DNA of 64,000 bases, taken from NCBI GenBank assembly GCA_944472135.2, contig OX235267.1, forward strand, positions 16,227,452-16,291,451, read 5' to 3'. Positions 21,851-33,229 of this stretch are shown here, one piece after another. Origin of the DNA: Trichobilharzia regenti. Taxonomy: Eukaryota > Platyhelminthes > Trematoda > Strigeidida > Schistosomatidae. The position numbers were made by a program, and so were the translations under genes. Every line of letters begins with the position of its first letter. Positions within the stretch are counted from its first letter, which is position 1. The notes below the pieces were generated by a model. The model was not told the origin of the DNA, made no database searches, and was given only the letters and a program-made list of their open reading frames with translations.

Positions 21851-23440
21851 TTGGAATAAAAACGAATAGCAGAAAAAAGATTATATATATACGTAAGAAA
21901 AAAGGATATGGTTACTTCAAAAAGAAATTCGGAAACTCACTTTGTTAAGGTATTTCATTCTGATTGTTTCACCGTGGTATTGATGATTCACTGATCTCTA
22001 GTTCCAGTGAACTTTCTGATCTCAATGACATTCTCACTGCTCTCTCTCTCTTTCGTTTGCTTGGTTTCTCTGCCAGTTCACCTCTCTCTCTCTCCCTTTC
22101 TCTGTATCCTTCGTTCACACACACACACATTTACCTGTGTTACCGTCGTCTTATCAACTGCAAGTATTCCAGTATTGTATGTATATATGATGAAATAAGC
22201 GAATCAATAAGCAATTAGTGTTGTGTTTTCAACTCGATTTGCAATATTGCGAGTGACAATCATTATCATCATAACGATTGAGTGTTGCATGCATTTCTTA
22301 TTATTATGCTGTTTATTTTAATGACGATTTTGTTGTTTTGTACCGGTTGACGATGATTGTGACAATGACGATGATGGTGACGGTGTAGATGTGTACTTAC
22401 TAGTATGCGTTGATTTGTTTGTATGTGAAAAAAATAGCAATAATAATAATAATAATTTTTGGCCGTTAAATCCTAAAAAGCTCAATGTCTCTTTCTTGTT
22501 GTACAAACCACCTCCAGTGATAGTATTAGTAGTGTAAAATAAAATTGCCAAGTCTGAAGGTATACACACACGCACACACTATATATACATATATATATTT
22601 ATAAGTATAAGTATAAGTACATATGTATATGTAAATAAATATGTGTATATAATATAATCACTGACATACATACACACACACCCACATACATACTTTTAAT
22701 ACGCCTGGTATGAATGCATAAACTGTTAACAAATTTGATTGGTTATTTTAAATTTCTGTCATGCTTGTATACATACATACATAAAGGCGTTCGTCAGTTG
22801 TGTGCTTGATGCGTATGGTTATCTATCTATTCATATGTGCGTCAGTATACACTCGCTAGCTAGGCTAGGCATCTAGGCCAGTGGTCTGAATTTTGGACTA
22901 GATAGACTGGGTAGACGTTTACTATTACTGTTACTACTATTATTATAAAATTATTACTCTTCTACAACTTTCTACCGTGTAAAGTCATAATAATAACAAT
23001 AATAATACAGAGGGCATAGTAGTCGAATGCATTTTGTAAATATGCTTGCATTATTACTATTACATATTATTACTATTATATCAGACCGATTTTTAAAAAT
23101 TGAAAAAGGCTAAACAACTTTTGAATCGTATATGCAATTAATAAACACATACAAAAAAAGTTCAAAAAGATTCAAATCACATGTTGTTTTTCCTAATAGA
23201 TATATTCAGATTCATATACCCTATGAGATAATTCATGTAATCGTGTTTGTTTGTTACAGGCGTGTGATAGTGCACATGTGTTTCAGGTGCACATAGATGA
23301 GAGAGGCTGAGTGAATGAGCAAAAAGCGCCACAAGTATGCCAGGAATGCATATGCATATATAGTGATAGATATAGACAGGAAAAGAGAGAGATAAGAGGT
23401 TTATAGAGAGAATTCAAACCTGTTAGATAATAATCGAAGC
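21851..23440. other. Low-complexity, AT-rich DNA, no gene seen
   Basis: Contains short CT, CA, TAA and TACA tracts (for example 22083-22130, 22440-22456, 22660-22700). No coding exon or known element was recognised. It is one of the few sizeable stretches without a visible transposon. Confidence 0.45.
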
Positions 23441-23603
23441 CAATTATTGTCAGGATGTCTTGAACCTAGGCTTCGCATTTCCCGGTACTCCTCAGAATGA
23501 AGTGTCTGCGGTTTTGAAGGATTAGACTCATGACAATAGTTATACTACCTAGTGTTCAGTTAAAGTATGCATTAGAATCCTGCAAGAGATCTAGGTCTCG
23601 ACC

Positions 23604-23695
23604 TGGAATAGCTCAGCGGTAACAGCTCAGACTGCCACACTAGGTGACGTAGGTTCGAATCCGAGGGAGGATATGCATTCCTTAGCTGAACTGAA
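23604..23695 (+). repeat. tRNA-like SINE head (family D-related)
   Basis: A-box-like 'tagctcagcggtaacagctc' and B-box-like 'ggttcgaatccga' are spaced as in a tRNA promoter. No complete cloverleaf is visible and the sequence resembles the family D head. An opposed fragment may lie at about 23455-23520. Confidence 0.55.
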
Positions 23696-23808
23696 AGCAA
23701 GATGTTATCACAAGCACAAATACTAACTAATTATCAGTCAATAACCATTTGACTCCGAAAGCTAGATAGAATTTAAAGGAAGATAAGTGTTTACATATAG
23801 TATATACG

Positions 23809-23812
<4 letters not shown>

Positions 23813-23848
<36 letters not shown>
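23813..23848. repeat. (AT)n microsatellite
   Basis: Uninterrupted AT dinucleotide run of about 36 bp. Confidence 0.9.
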
Positions 23849-23850
<2 letters not shown>

Positions 23851-24261
23851 TCTTTTTGACCACACATTTGTCCGATATGGATGTATGCGTATTTTTATTA
23901 CGTTCAGTGATCTCTGTATAATGACAGGTACTTAAACAAGATAGTATGTGTAAAAGCACGTCATCTGCAATTCAACAATCGAGAGCTATATCAGCATGAA
24001 ATATAGGGTTCCAAGCCCTATTTTTTCCTGCTAGAGACGTCCGTTGTGCACATCTACCGATTAATGCATTATGATGTCATGCCTGGTTTCCTTCCTGTGA
24101 TCCTGAGCTGGGTATATATTCTGATTTCTGCACGTACGCTATGTTTTGCACCTATAGGTGATTCTATCCTAGCGTCGTACCGGTACACTTTATTATACAC
24201 GCATGCTGTGAGAAATTCCTGCTGAGAAACCATAAAGCAATAATTTTCTGTACAATATTGG

Positions 24262-24935
24262 TATTATGGCGAAGTCCAACAATAGCGTCCCAGAAGTGCA
24301 AACATTCTAATGATCTTGAACGCATGCTAGTCTTTGGCTAACGGTACCTGTCATTATCCTAGCTGAAATATCAGTGATATTCACAAACTAGGGAGCAAAC
24401 TTCACCCAGATCATGCTTTTAAGTACTGTTTGAAAATTGTGTTAATAGCTTGTTAGGGTTAGGATTATGGTTAGGATAAGGGTTGTAATTAGGGTCAGGA
24501 TTAGGGTTACAATTAGGGGTAGATTTAGAGTCGATGTCACTTATTTCAATTTGTATTATCACCCACATTTGTGAATAGGTAGTTATCGTTCCTGTTATTG
24601 GAAACCATAGTAACTTAACCGAAGGCTTTTGAGGAAGACTGCACAACAGGAGAAGAGAGATAAACGATTCACAAAGAAAAGCTCACCTTCAGTTACCTCG
24701 GTGAATACATCTAGAGAAATTAGTCTAACTTAGCAACTGATACTCCTCACTATAATGAGGACGTATTTTTTTTTGGCCATTTCAGAGAAAGATACCCTGT
24801 TTAATGTGTTTTCATGCATTTTCTTGTAAATACACACCAATTTTTGTGCAAAGATTCCTCATTTTTATGATTAGTCGGCTCAAGGTCTCTTGTGCGTTCG
24901 CATTCCTGGGACGCTATTGTTGAACTCTGTCAGTA
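24262..24935. repeat. Possible TIR-bounded element with telomere-like interior
   Basis: The ends share an inverted match of about 30 bp: 'ccaacaatagcgtcccag' near 24269 on plus, and the same motif with minor changes near 24920 on minus. Inside, at 24452-24530, are degenerate TTAGGG-like units. No transposase is encoded. A small non-autonomous DNA element is possible; this is inference from the terminal match alone. Confidence 0.35.
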
Positions 24936-24949
24936 TTAATTTACGTGGA

Positions 24950-25290
24950 CAATAATGGACATAGGGCTTCAACAACACATTTTCATTTTAATTCGTTCTT
25001 TTCAGTCGTCTTTTAGCTGGCTGCACCATTGTAAGTAAGCTGTCATTTCCCCCTCATATGATCACTGCTGTCTGAAATCTTAGCCACATGCTCTACTCTT
25101 CATTCTCATTTCTGTATCCACTTAAGGTTATGCATGGCACACACACAGATGTCGCTCAATGGTCTTCTAAGAGTATAGGTCCTGTTCATCTCCATTTTCT
25201 TCAGCATGATTATCGGAGGACAATAAAGTTCTTGACTGGTTCGTTGGCAGAGTGCCTTATTCCCTCCATATTTCTTTACGACTGATCATT
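24950..25290 (-). pseudogene. RTE/SR2-like LINE 3' fragment
   Basis: Orientation and motifs (plus-strand 'gacatagggcttcaac' at the tail, then the C-terminal region around 25150-25260) match other RTE copies. Only the last part of the element remains. Confidence 0.55.
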
Positions 25291-25319
25291 TTGATTTTCA
25301 GTATCTCAAGAGAGCAAAA

Positions 25320-26140
25320 GCGCAGTTGTGCTAATTGAAGGTTGAAATAGTTTTGGTGTATTACCAAATCGTCGAGAAATGTATTACGTAATGTAAGGTG
25401 TAGTCTAGAAGGGGATGACTAATTAGAAGTTAGAAAGAAGGGGCAGGAGTTGGGACGACGTAATAAGTGAGAGATAATGACTAATAAGTATAGTTGTGTA
25501 GAGTGGACAAGAACTAGTGGAAAGACAGTAAAGTGTTAGTGTATGATATTCGTATTAGACAAGCAATGTTATTAAAAAAGAGTAATAGAGTGATAATATA
25601 ATGTGGATGATGAGAATAATAGTAATGCTGATAGTAAACTTACATAAAAAAGAAGCCAAAACATAGTGAGAATGTTACTGTAGCCACGACAGGGTGGCGA
25701 GTGAATTTATGTGGTGCTTTTGAATGCAGAAGTTCAGCTATGTACAGATGGCGTATGCGAAGTCCCTTTGTATGATATTGAGGGACTCTGTGAGGCATTC
25801 TGAAGCATTCATGAGGGAGTACTCGATGTACGGAGATGACAAGGTGTTCAAGAATGGAGCTGCCAGTATTCTTTTTTTTCTCCTCTAGCTCACCAAGCCG
25901 CACAGTGTTCCAGAATACCTTGTGGACTTGATATTGTGTACGGCCGATATACTTTGCTCGACATGAACAAGTAAACTGATAAATGCACACAACTGAGGTG
26001 ATCCTTGACTTTGCAGTGAACTGGATAAATTCTCTTTTGGAGAATGTGATGCATAAGCTGACTGCTTGAAATGTCTTCTCCAGACATTTAGTATGGCGGT
26101 TTCTAAGAATGGAATGATACGGGTGATGAAAATTCAAATA
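25320..26140 (-). pseudogene. PLE GIY-YIG domain and 3' UTR
   Basis: The stretch 26137-25640 reads RNRHTKCLEKTFQAVSLCIT, then TSVVCIYQFTCSCRAKYIGR, then SSILEHLVISVHRVLPHECF. It holds the linker, the Cys-containing entry, the YIG motif of the GIY-YIG nuclease, and its C-terminal helices. From 25640 to 25320 the non-coding tail is shared with 33230-33545, so both belong to one PLE family. The RT part is missing, and the endonuclease frame is open for 165 codons. Confidence 0.8.
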
Positions 26141-26189
26141 TTATTCTTTATGCCTACCATAGCCGATTCCCTCACTGGTTTCAGAGTAA

Positions 26190-26445
26190 CCAGTGCCTGT
26201 CTTACTTTTCCGACTGTGACTGGCCTTGAAATCTCCATCCGTGCCGACTGCTTGTAATTCAGACGATGCTGCCTAGGTAAATAAAACAGGCGATTACCTT
26301 CAAATTTCTCCCATTGAATGGGATTGGCTCTTGTTGTTTGGTTTCTAGTTAAGTATGGTCATCACCTCTGTCTTCTCTATGTTCCCCTAGAAGTCCCGCC
26401 TATGCTCCCGTTTTACCCGGCTTACTGCTTTTTGTAGATAAAATT
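26190..26445 (-). pseudogene. RTE/SR2-like LINE internal fragment
   Basis: Plus-strand motifs such as 'cgatgctgcctaggtaaata' and 'cacctctgtcttctctatgtt' match, in reverse, the central RTE segment (compare 54060-54200 and 19540-19650). Confidence 0.55.
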
Positions 26446-26514
26446 AGATTTATCAATCAATAAAAATGAGATCATACCAGTCGAAAGTGAAATATCAAAC
26501 CAACGAATGGATCA

Positions 26515-26605
26515 ATATCCCAAAAAGGTTGATGTACTCATCAGCAGACGAGTCCCAAATAGGACGAAATGCGCATCCTGGATTCCACTGCTAGTCACCA
26601 TCCAC
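26515..26605 (+). repeat. SM-alpha-type HHR repeat fragment
   Basis: The sequence 'gacgagtcccaaataggacg' followed by 'aaatgcgcatcctggattcc' is the ribozyme region of the schistosome SM-alpha family. The core reads CAGACGA in place of CUGANGA (U4 to A), so self-cleavage is unlikely. The tRNA-like head is not present. Confidence 0.7.
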
Positions 26606-26639
26606 CAGTTAAATTCTAATCATAAGGAAATCTATGAGA

Positions 26640-28410
26640 ACAATCAATCAATAGTAAAGTTCATCAGAAAAAGATTGTCAAAACCCAGTTCGTTGGTCCA
26701 GATGATGTACCAGCTATTATCCTCAATAAATTTGCTGACAGTTTATGTCATCCTCTTACTGGTATTTTCAAGGAATCATTTCCCCGTAATACTGTGTCTG
26801 CTGCCTGGAAAGGTATTAAAATTGTTCCTGAGCCTAAATCATCAAAAACAGATTAACTGTTAAGTTTAGACCAATTGCCATTACTTCCCATTTTTTTTAA
26901 TAATGGATAAAACTGATTTTACGTAACCCTGAAGGCTTTCAAAGACCCTAATCAATTTGCTTATAAACATAAAGGGGTACTTTAGATACACTGTCGTCTT
27001 GTCTCTAGTTTACATAGAGGTGCCAAATATGTTCGATGTACCTTTCTAGATTACACATCTGCCTTCAACACTGCTATACCTAAGCCTATTTTGTTAAACA
27101 AGCCTGCTGGTTCACAATTATAATGTTGGACTAGCAAGTGAGTGCATTCCAATTTTCCTTATAGGAGGCAGTACACTATTTACAATGGAAAGTCCTCCAA
27201 TGCTTGTTTCACTTACTCTAGCTGATGTTCCTAACTCAAGGAGATGTTATTTCTACCTTTCTGTTTCCCTTTGTTCTTACATGACTTACTAGCCCTATTT
27301 TGACGAAGACGATTTTATTAAGTATGCTGACGATCTGACTGCTTCCATATCATTTAATTCTCGGTCAGACTGTTCCAAAATGAATAACCTCTTATCAGAA
27401 TTAAGTCAGTGGTCCTCATCAAATAATTTTAAGCTTAATCCCTCAAAATGCCAGGTGGTTAATTTCACTTTCAGATGCAAGCGCAGCTTACATGAACTGG
27501 GGTTAGTTCACACGGCTCCACTATCATAGATGGAAGTGAAGTTGAGACTAAATCAAGGGTTAAATACCTTGGACTATGTCCTTCCTCTGATCACCTTTCC
27601 TGGTCTTCAAACATCATGTGAGTTTCCAGAAAGATATGTCGTTTGGCGTTCTATGTAAGGAAGTTAAGACGATGTGGAATCATTCCGTCTCTACTTTTAC
27701 CGTTTGTTAATTCTTGTATTCTGCCTATACTTCTTTACTGTTCCCACCCCCACCTTAATCTTTCCCCAGCTACCTAAGAAATACTCTGTCTGTTATACTA
27801 CGAAGGGCACTGAAAGCTGTCAATAGGCCGAGTGGGGTGTCGCTAAGCTAAACTAACTCGTTAATACTCTCGTCGATAGACATATGGACTCCTGCAAGAA
27901 ATTAGCAAATGTTATCTTGTCAGACCCTGAATATCCTCTCTCTCTCTCAATGCACAACTCTCTCCTGTAACAACAGAAGACAAGGGCCAGGCAACAGATC
28001 GTTTTATTACGAAAATCAACACGTATTTATACATATTTCACATACATTATTTATAGCTTATGCAAATAGACAAGCGCAGTTATCTGATTGGTTGTTTCGG
28101 GATTCCTCGACAAATAGAGTTCTCTATCTGCGAATCATATTTTGCCACGTTAACTTTGCTGTGATTGGTTGTTGAATCAGCCTTGCTCATATTTTCTCAC
28201 GGCCTGCTCTCACCACACTCCTCGCTGCATCTCATCGGTTAGATAAAACTAGAAGCAACTATAGAAAGAGACTATGCTCAGACGACTCAGTACAAACACT
28301 CTACGATACCTTATTTAGTCGGGACATTTTATATGATGAGAAAAGTGCGGGATAGGAAATTACCGACTCTCACTGGGGAACTCTACGTAAACGACCCCAT
28401 TTTTTGTTCT
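26640..28410 (+). pseudogene. CR1/Jockey-like LINE RT remnant split by a solo LTR
   Basis: Frames give SSLVQMMYQLLSSINLLTVY with GPDDVP-like context, then HRGAKYVRCTFLDYTSAFNT (RT fingers/palm), then VETKSRVKYLGLCPSSDHLS and CRLAFYVRKLRRCGIIPSLL. After the LTR the C-terminal end resumes (NYRKRLCSDDSVQTLYDTLF at about 28255-28325). This is a different LINE group from the RTE copies. Many frameshifts. Confidence 0.75.
27966..28217 (-). mobile_element. Solo LTR with 4-bp TSD
   Basis: 252 bp, starting 'tgtaacaacagaagacaagg' and ending 'ctgctctcaccaca', flanked by CTCC at 27962-27965 and 28218-28221. It is the minus-strand form of the 11891-12241 family and interrupts the LINE C-terminal region. 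Confidence 0.85.
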
Positions 28411-28439
28411 CATTGTTACAATATCGTTAATATTTTTAC

Positions 28440-28598
28440 TTGATTAAATCTTACGTTCATTTGGTTACCGGATTTCATCATAAGCTGACATTATTTGGAG
28501 AACCATTGAAAAATTACCTGGGAGTACTGGATAGCTGTTTCGTTCTAGTTTGGGACTCTTCATTAGTATGCACCCACCGGGGTTCGAACACAGGACCC
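28440..28598 (-). repeat. Family A SINE, truncated
   Basis: Tail, hammerhead region and B box are present (plus-strand 'ggggttcgaacacaggac'). The core reads AUGAAGA (C3 to A) and stem II pairs imperfectly. Confidence 0.65.
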
Positions 28599-28599
28599 T

Positions 28600-28845
28600 T
28601 TTTAATTCTTTCACTTTCCCAGTGAAACATAGAGCGTCAAGCTAGACCTTTTTTGAAGTTTCGGTAGCAGTGGTGTATATATTTTTACATGGTGGGGTTG
28701 CTAGCCTCATGCCCAACCTTTCCTCTCCACAAGCTTTATTACTGGCCTAACGAGGTAAAGGAGTTAGTCGGCTGGGGATCGAACCCCGGACCATGTGCAT
28801 GGTAGGCGAACGTCCTAACAGCTGTGCCATCGACGCTGTAGACCA
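28600..28845 (-). repeat. Family B SINE
   Basis: Near full-length minus copy: tail 'ttcactttcccagtgaaaca', body, then head with B-box-like 'gggatcgaaccccgg' and 'catggtaggcgaacg'. It lies directly beside the truncated family A SINE. Confidence 0.75.
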
Positions 28846-28849
28846 TTCC

Positions 28850-29005
28850 TTATTGAACGATATTATCAGTGCAAATGCCCTATTTTGGTTATTGTCCATG
28901 TTATGAGATAATTACATGGAGTACTGTATAACATGCTGAAAATACCATATTTGTACCAAAAGTAATGTTTGGAATAAAGCTATTATTATTATTATTATTA
29001 TTATT
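28850..29005 (+). repeat. Possible family C SINE tail and (ATT)n
   Basis: 'catgctgaaaataccatatttg' resembles the family C tail (compare 56680-56720). A 24-bp (ATT)n tract follows at about 28981. The head is absent. Confidence 0.35.
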
Positions 29006-29659
29006 AAAATATTCAAATTAACACCGGAGAAAACGTGTCACTTAAACCGTCAAGCTTCAAAAATATTCCCCTAAACGCTACAGATATTCTCCATTCTACT
29101 TCAGTAGCCACGATAAACTGAAAATCTGGAGTTTTACTGTTTATTAAAAGTGAAAATAATCGACTTCATTTAATTATCAAGCTATTCAGCTGACAACTGA
29201 TTCCGTTTAAGAGTGAATAATGTCCATAATTTGGCTACTTACAGATTATGCATAAAACTATGTGGTCTTACAGTTTGGTTGGATGTTTTTCTAGTGCGAT
29301 TCTGTTTTCTCATCTAACCTGAGGAGGTTGAGTGTGGGGAGCGCCAGGGGTGACGTAGGAAGGGGTTAACTGTTAAGTTTTCATTGTTTCTTTTCTATAG
29401 ACACCATCTTTTGAAGTTCTTTCTTGATATTATTTGGTTTTATGACCTGAGAGCTGACCTTGTCTTCGTTATTAATTCATAAATTTGATCAATATATCCC
29501 CATGTTTGTGAAATGCAGATAGATCCGAGTACCATACTCCTTGAAATTCTTAGGATTTCTTCATCATTTTCTGCGTCTAAAATTCATTAATATCGATAAA
29601 TGACTTAAATACATTAATCAGTCATGTGCTTTGACAAATACTTTATGATATAATAATAA
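29006..29659. other. No recognised feature
   Basis: AT-rich, no gene or repeat family seen. Confidence 0.4.
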
Positions 29660-29915
29660 TGTTTATAAATAATAATAGTTCATGGGCCATTGGATCGGGT
29701 CCCAGTGGCTTATTGGTCTACGGGCTCACTGGCCTTGTAACCAGAAGGTCCTGGGTTCAAATCCCTGTGGGTGCGTGCTGATGAAGAGTCCCAAACTAGG
29801 ACGAAACAGCTGTCCAGTACTCCCAGGTTTTCCAATGGTTCTCTAGCTAATATCAGCTCATGATGAAATCTTGTAACCAATCAACCAAATCCCTACAAAC
29901 CAATACTTGAATAAT
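29660..29915 (+). repeat. Family A SINE, single plus copy
   Basis: Complete from 'gccattggatcgggtcccag' through the B box ('gggttcaaatccc') and the hammerhead region to the full tail 'ccctacaaaccaatacttga'. This copy stands alone, with no inverted partner adjoining. Confidence 0.8.
29775..29820 (+). ncRNA. Hammerhead ribozyme remnant (C3 to A)
   Basis: Stems I (gtgctg/cagtac, one G-U pair), II (gtcc/ggac) and III are intact and GAAA is present. The core reads AUGAAGA, the same C3 change as at 6797-6842, so a shared inactive subfamily is likely. Confidence 0.6.
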
Positions 29916-29937
29916 AACAGCAATAATAATTATTATT

Positions 29938-30175
29938 ATGTGAGTCGGTGGTATAGCGGTTAGGACGCTCGCCGACCATGAATATGTTATGGAGTTCAAT
30001 GCACGACTGACGCACTCCTTTACCTCGCTAAGCCAGAAATAATGCTGGTAAAAGATTGGAAAGGTTGGGCATGAGGCTAGCAACTCCATCTTGTAAAATA
30101 AACACTGCTACCGAAGCTTCAAAAAAGCTGTAGCTTGAAGCCTTATGTTCCACTGGGGAACGTGAAGGAAAAATC
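29938..30175 (+). repeat. Family B SINE
   Basis: tRNA-like head ('ggtatagcggttaggacgct') with a damaged B box, body 'cctttacctcgctaagccag', tail 'ccactggggaacgtgaagg' and an A-rich end. Confidence 0.75.
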
Positions 30176-30399
30176 AACAAAAAAACAATATTAATAGCAA
30201 TGGATTACAGTTCGATAGCATCAGCATGACAACACGCTGAATGAATATCAAAAAATTAGGAGAAATAGTGATACAAATTCAAGAATTTATAGTCTGCACT
30301 GAAAGCCATGTAGGGCTGTAATAATGGCTAGCTGGCTGGACCTATTTCTTCTACACATACACACGCACACGGAACCAGTTGTTTCATGTGAAACGCGAC

Positions 30400-30835
30400 A
30401 ACAGCTTTAGCTGTTTGGAGTATGCAGTACCTGGATGCTTTTGGCAATTGATTTGGTACAGGATGGATGGTGATGGAGAAGGATTCCTCAATCCTGGCTA
30501 AGATCTGGCCACTTGCTTTGGATCAGGGGTTCTAATATCGAACAGTTGATAATGCTTTTCACTACACCTTTATTTAGCCACAACACACTGGTAGGTGTTC
30601 CTAAGAGAGCATAAAAAATCAAGTTCCTGAGGTGACGGCCAATGTAATTCGATGCTATCACATGCGCAGTTGAATCAGTAGATACAATTAGAAGTGGCTA
30701 GTCTAATCTAGGTACTTCATCTTTCAATTGAGGAATCACCATCCGTCGTGTAGAAAATAAGACTTGTAGTCTGTCAGTATTACCAGTACTTTCAATTGAT
30801 TTTCGCAGCTTCCTCGTAATTTTGATAGAGGCCGT
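30400..30835 (-). pseudogene. PLE C-terminal fragment
   Basis: Minus-strand frames match the PLE linker and GIY-YIG tail: KLRGSCENQLKVLVILTDYK, HLPVCCG, and a terminal EESFSITIHP then NQLPKASRYCILQ. These correspond to 48240-48600 and 37390-37530. Frame-broken. Confidence 0.6.
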
Positions 30836-30837
30836 TT

Positions 30838-31025
30838 ATTTGAAGGTCATACCATATATCTGCGAATCGTATTTGCACACGTAAAGTCTGCTGTGATTGA
30901 TTGTTGAGTTTCTCATGGTTACGCTTTCTTATCGGTTTATCTCGTGACATCGATTCGGGACGTAAACATTTATGTAAATTGGTATCTACAACTTCGGCTG
31001 GCAGACAGCTCTCACTACAATCTTA
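30838..31025 (-). repeat. Partial LTR of the solo-LTR family
   Basis: Contains 'ccatatatctgcgaatcgta', 'gtctgctgtgattgattgtt' and 'cggcagacagctctcac'-like ends, as in 37170-37336. The half with TATA and AATAAA is absent. Confidence 0.6.
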
Positions 31026-31285
31026 TTCTATTTTACCTCTCGAATTCTTTCTACTTCATTTCACCGTCGCCTTATTTATTGCTGTTATCCTTGAACTTTT
31101 AATTGTTTTGACAACACCTGACCTACTTTTAAAATCTCACTACCAATTCATTGACTTAATAATCTTTAAAAGAAAATTTTAATTTATTCATTTCATCTCT
31201 ACCCTCTAAAATATTATTTCAGTTATACAATATACACATTTTTATAGTTCCATTCCTCTCCAGTAAAAATGAAATTCAGTAAGGA

Positions 31286-31599
31286 TGTGGTGACAGCTAG
31301 CTGTTAGTCAAAATTGGTGGACAGTAATTTACGTCAATGTTTATGTCCCCAATATTGGTCGTGAGAAAATATGAACAAAGGCTTTGCGTAGGCGGATACA
31401 GTTAACCTACAGATGATCTGACATTCAAGAAACAGTCCCGAAGAGATGCAAGTTTAACTTCCCGTGAGAAACAAACCAATCAGAAGACTGTGTTTGTCAG
31501 CTGACAATAATCTATAATAATGTACATGAAAATCTATAAATATGTGTTGATTTCGTAAATAAACTATCTGTTACCTGGTCCTTGTCTTCTGTTGTTGCA
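31286..31599 (+). mobile_element. Solo LTR with 4-bp TSD
   Basis: 314 bp, from 'tgtggtgacagc' to 'cttctgttgttgca', flanked by AGGA at 31282-31285 and 31600-31603. TATAAATA lies at 31535-31542 and AATAAA at 31558-31563. Confidence 0.85.
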
Positions 31600-31830
31600 A
31601 GGACACTCAACTACATGCTCAGAAGAGGTAAGTGAAGATGAATTAGGGATTGATTGAAAATACCTATCCAGACAAATTCATCAGGAAACATATGACTAAG
31701 AAAGTTTGAAAGGACTATTAACTATCCGTAAACAAGAAACCTCTATACACATACGACTGCAATCCAAGGGCGATATACCTAGAGAAATAATTACGAAGAA
31801 TTTCATAAATTGGTTCCTTTGATAAATTTC
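31600..31830 (+). pseudogene. PLE linker fragment
   Basis: Frames include YPDKFIRKHM and LSVNKKPLYT, then a GDIP-like segment. This is the PLE region between RT and GIY-YIG, parallel to 48075-48250. Confidence 0.6.
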
Positions 31831-32115
31831 GATAGAGAATAGAAAGACCAGATTTGCAGTATGGAATGATATCATTTCACTTCACAGGTTCTCATCAGCT
31901 GCAAACTACCTGAAATTACAATGGTTATAAATAGTAACTTTCATACTTCAATGTTTGAAAGGTAACAGTGTAAACATTATAAGATGAACACATCCGGAAT
32001 ATAAGTATTACAATTCGCTTTAGTTTAAGTCACCATTAATTTATATGCTATCAAACTATGAAAAAAGAAGAGGGAGGGGGGATGAGAGAAGACAGAAAGC
32101 AGAAAAATCTAATAA
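31831..32115. other. No recognised feature
   Basis: Non-genic stretch. Confidence 0.3.
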
Positions 32116-32119
32116 ACAG

Positions 32120-32430
32120 TGTTAGCTTGTACGTCAGCATGGCAACTTGAGAAGGTCAAAGTTCATCGATTTGCCCGGTGTGTAACGTCACGTGATGGTT
32201 TTCTCAGAGTATGGCCAATCCGCCAACAGCATTTCTTCCTGCACATTTGTTGCACAATTGGTTACTGCTGGGTTGGTTGGTTGGTTGGTTCATTGCCGGA
32301 GATCTCTCCCTGTTACTGATCTTTTCTGGTCAGCCATCTCATCTTGAGTAGTATTTAGCAAAGACAGCTGTTGATGACGGTGTGTAGGTTTTCCTAATTT
32401 CCTTTCGTGACGTGGCAGATCTTTATCAAT
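32120..32430 (-). pseudogene. RTE/SR2-like LINE C-terminal fragment
   Basis: Plus-strand motifs 'ggttttctcagagtatggcc' and 'catttgttgcacaattggtt' correspond to other minus RTE copies (19125-19190, 52800-52880). A short (GGTT)n expansion lies at 32270-32290. Confidence 0.65.
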
Positions 32431-32670
32431 AACTCATTTCTCCTTTTTCCTTAATTATATTCAAGATTCTGATATCAGTTGATATAGTCCATATCACACT
32501 CACATCCATCAATCAATAGTACAAGTGTAATAATTAGGATGTCTATTTATTTATTTATTCAATTCAAACACCAAAGTCCATATTATTTTAAATGTCATAA
32601 TATACATATAGACTAGTTAAACTGTCAACTGATCGATAGATGGATCGATAAAAAATTCAAATCATGTGTC

Positions 32671-32714
<44 letters not shown>

Positions 32715-32870
32715 TCACGTGACTAATTTCATTCCACTTGAATGATGACAGGTCAGAGAATTGAAAATAGACAAATTACATCCACACTTAGACAGTAGAC
32801 AATCACTTGACGAAAGCAAATAATTCTCCTAGGACGTGACGAAAACTACTTATTAATGCATAATTCATTT

Positions 32871-32911
<41 letters not shown>

Positions 32912-33229
32912 AGTCACTTCTATCCATTATTGAAATAGCTGTTAATACCAATAGATGTTTTATCTAACTGAAAAAAGGACGTTTATATCTTAGTCCAAGT
33001 CGAATAGCTAAGTAACCGTGTGCCTTAACGTAATATTGTGCCCACTTATCCTTTTCTAGTGTAGTAGTGCTATCTAATTGATTGTTTGCTTCAATGTACA
33101 CTGATTGTTGCGTCGTTGTAATATATATATATATATAAGAAATAAACACAGGGAAGAAAATTTTCTTTTAGACGATTCCTTTTCGTAAGCTACTGTACAA
33201 TCGTATTCATATATTTAACAGTGAAGTCA
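32431..33229. other. Non-genic, with (TA)n tracts
   Basis: Dinucleotide runs at about 32674-32709, 32873-32905 and 33121-33136. No gene seen. Confidence 0.6.

Noticed and set aside
21964..22218. Open frame with a signal-peptide-like start
   Set aside because: Low-complexity CT and CA tracts create the hydrophobic and serine-rich runs. No splice or conservation evidence.
23604..23695. Possible tRNA gene
   Set aside because: Promoter-like boxes are good, but the arms do not pair as a tRNA and the sequence matches other SINE heads.
26515..26605. Active SM-alpha hammerhead
   Set aside because: The core has U4 changed to A (CAGACGA), so activity is not expected even though the stems are recognisable.
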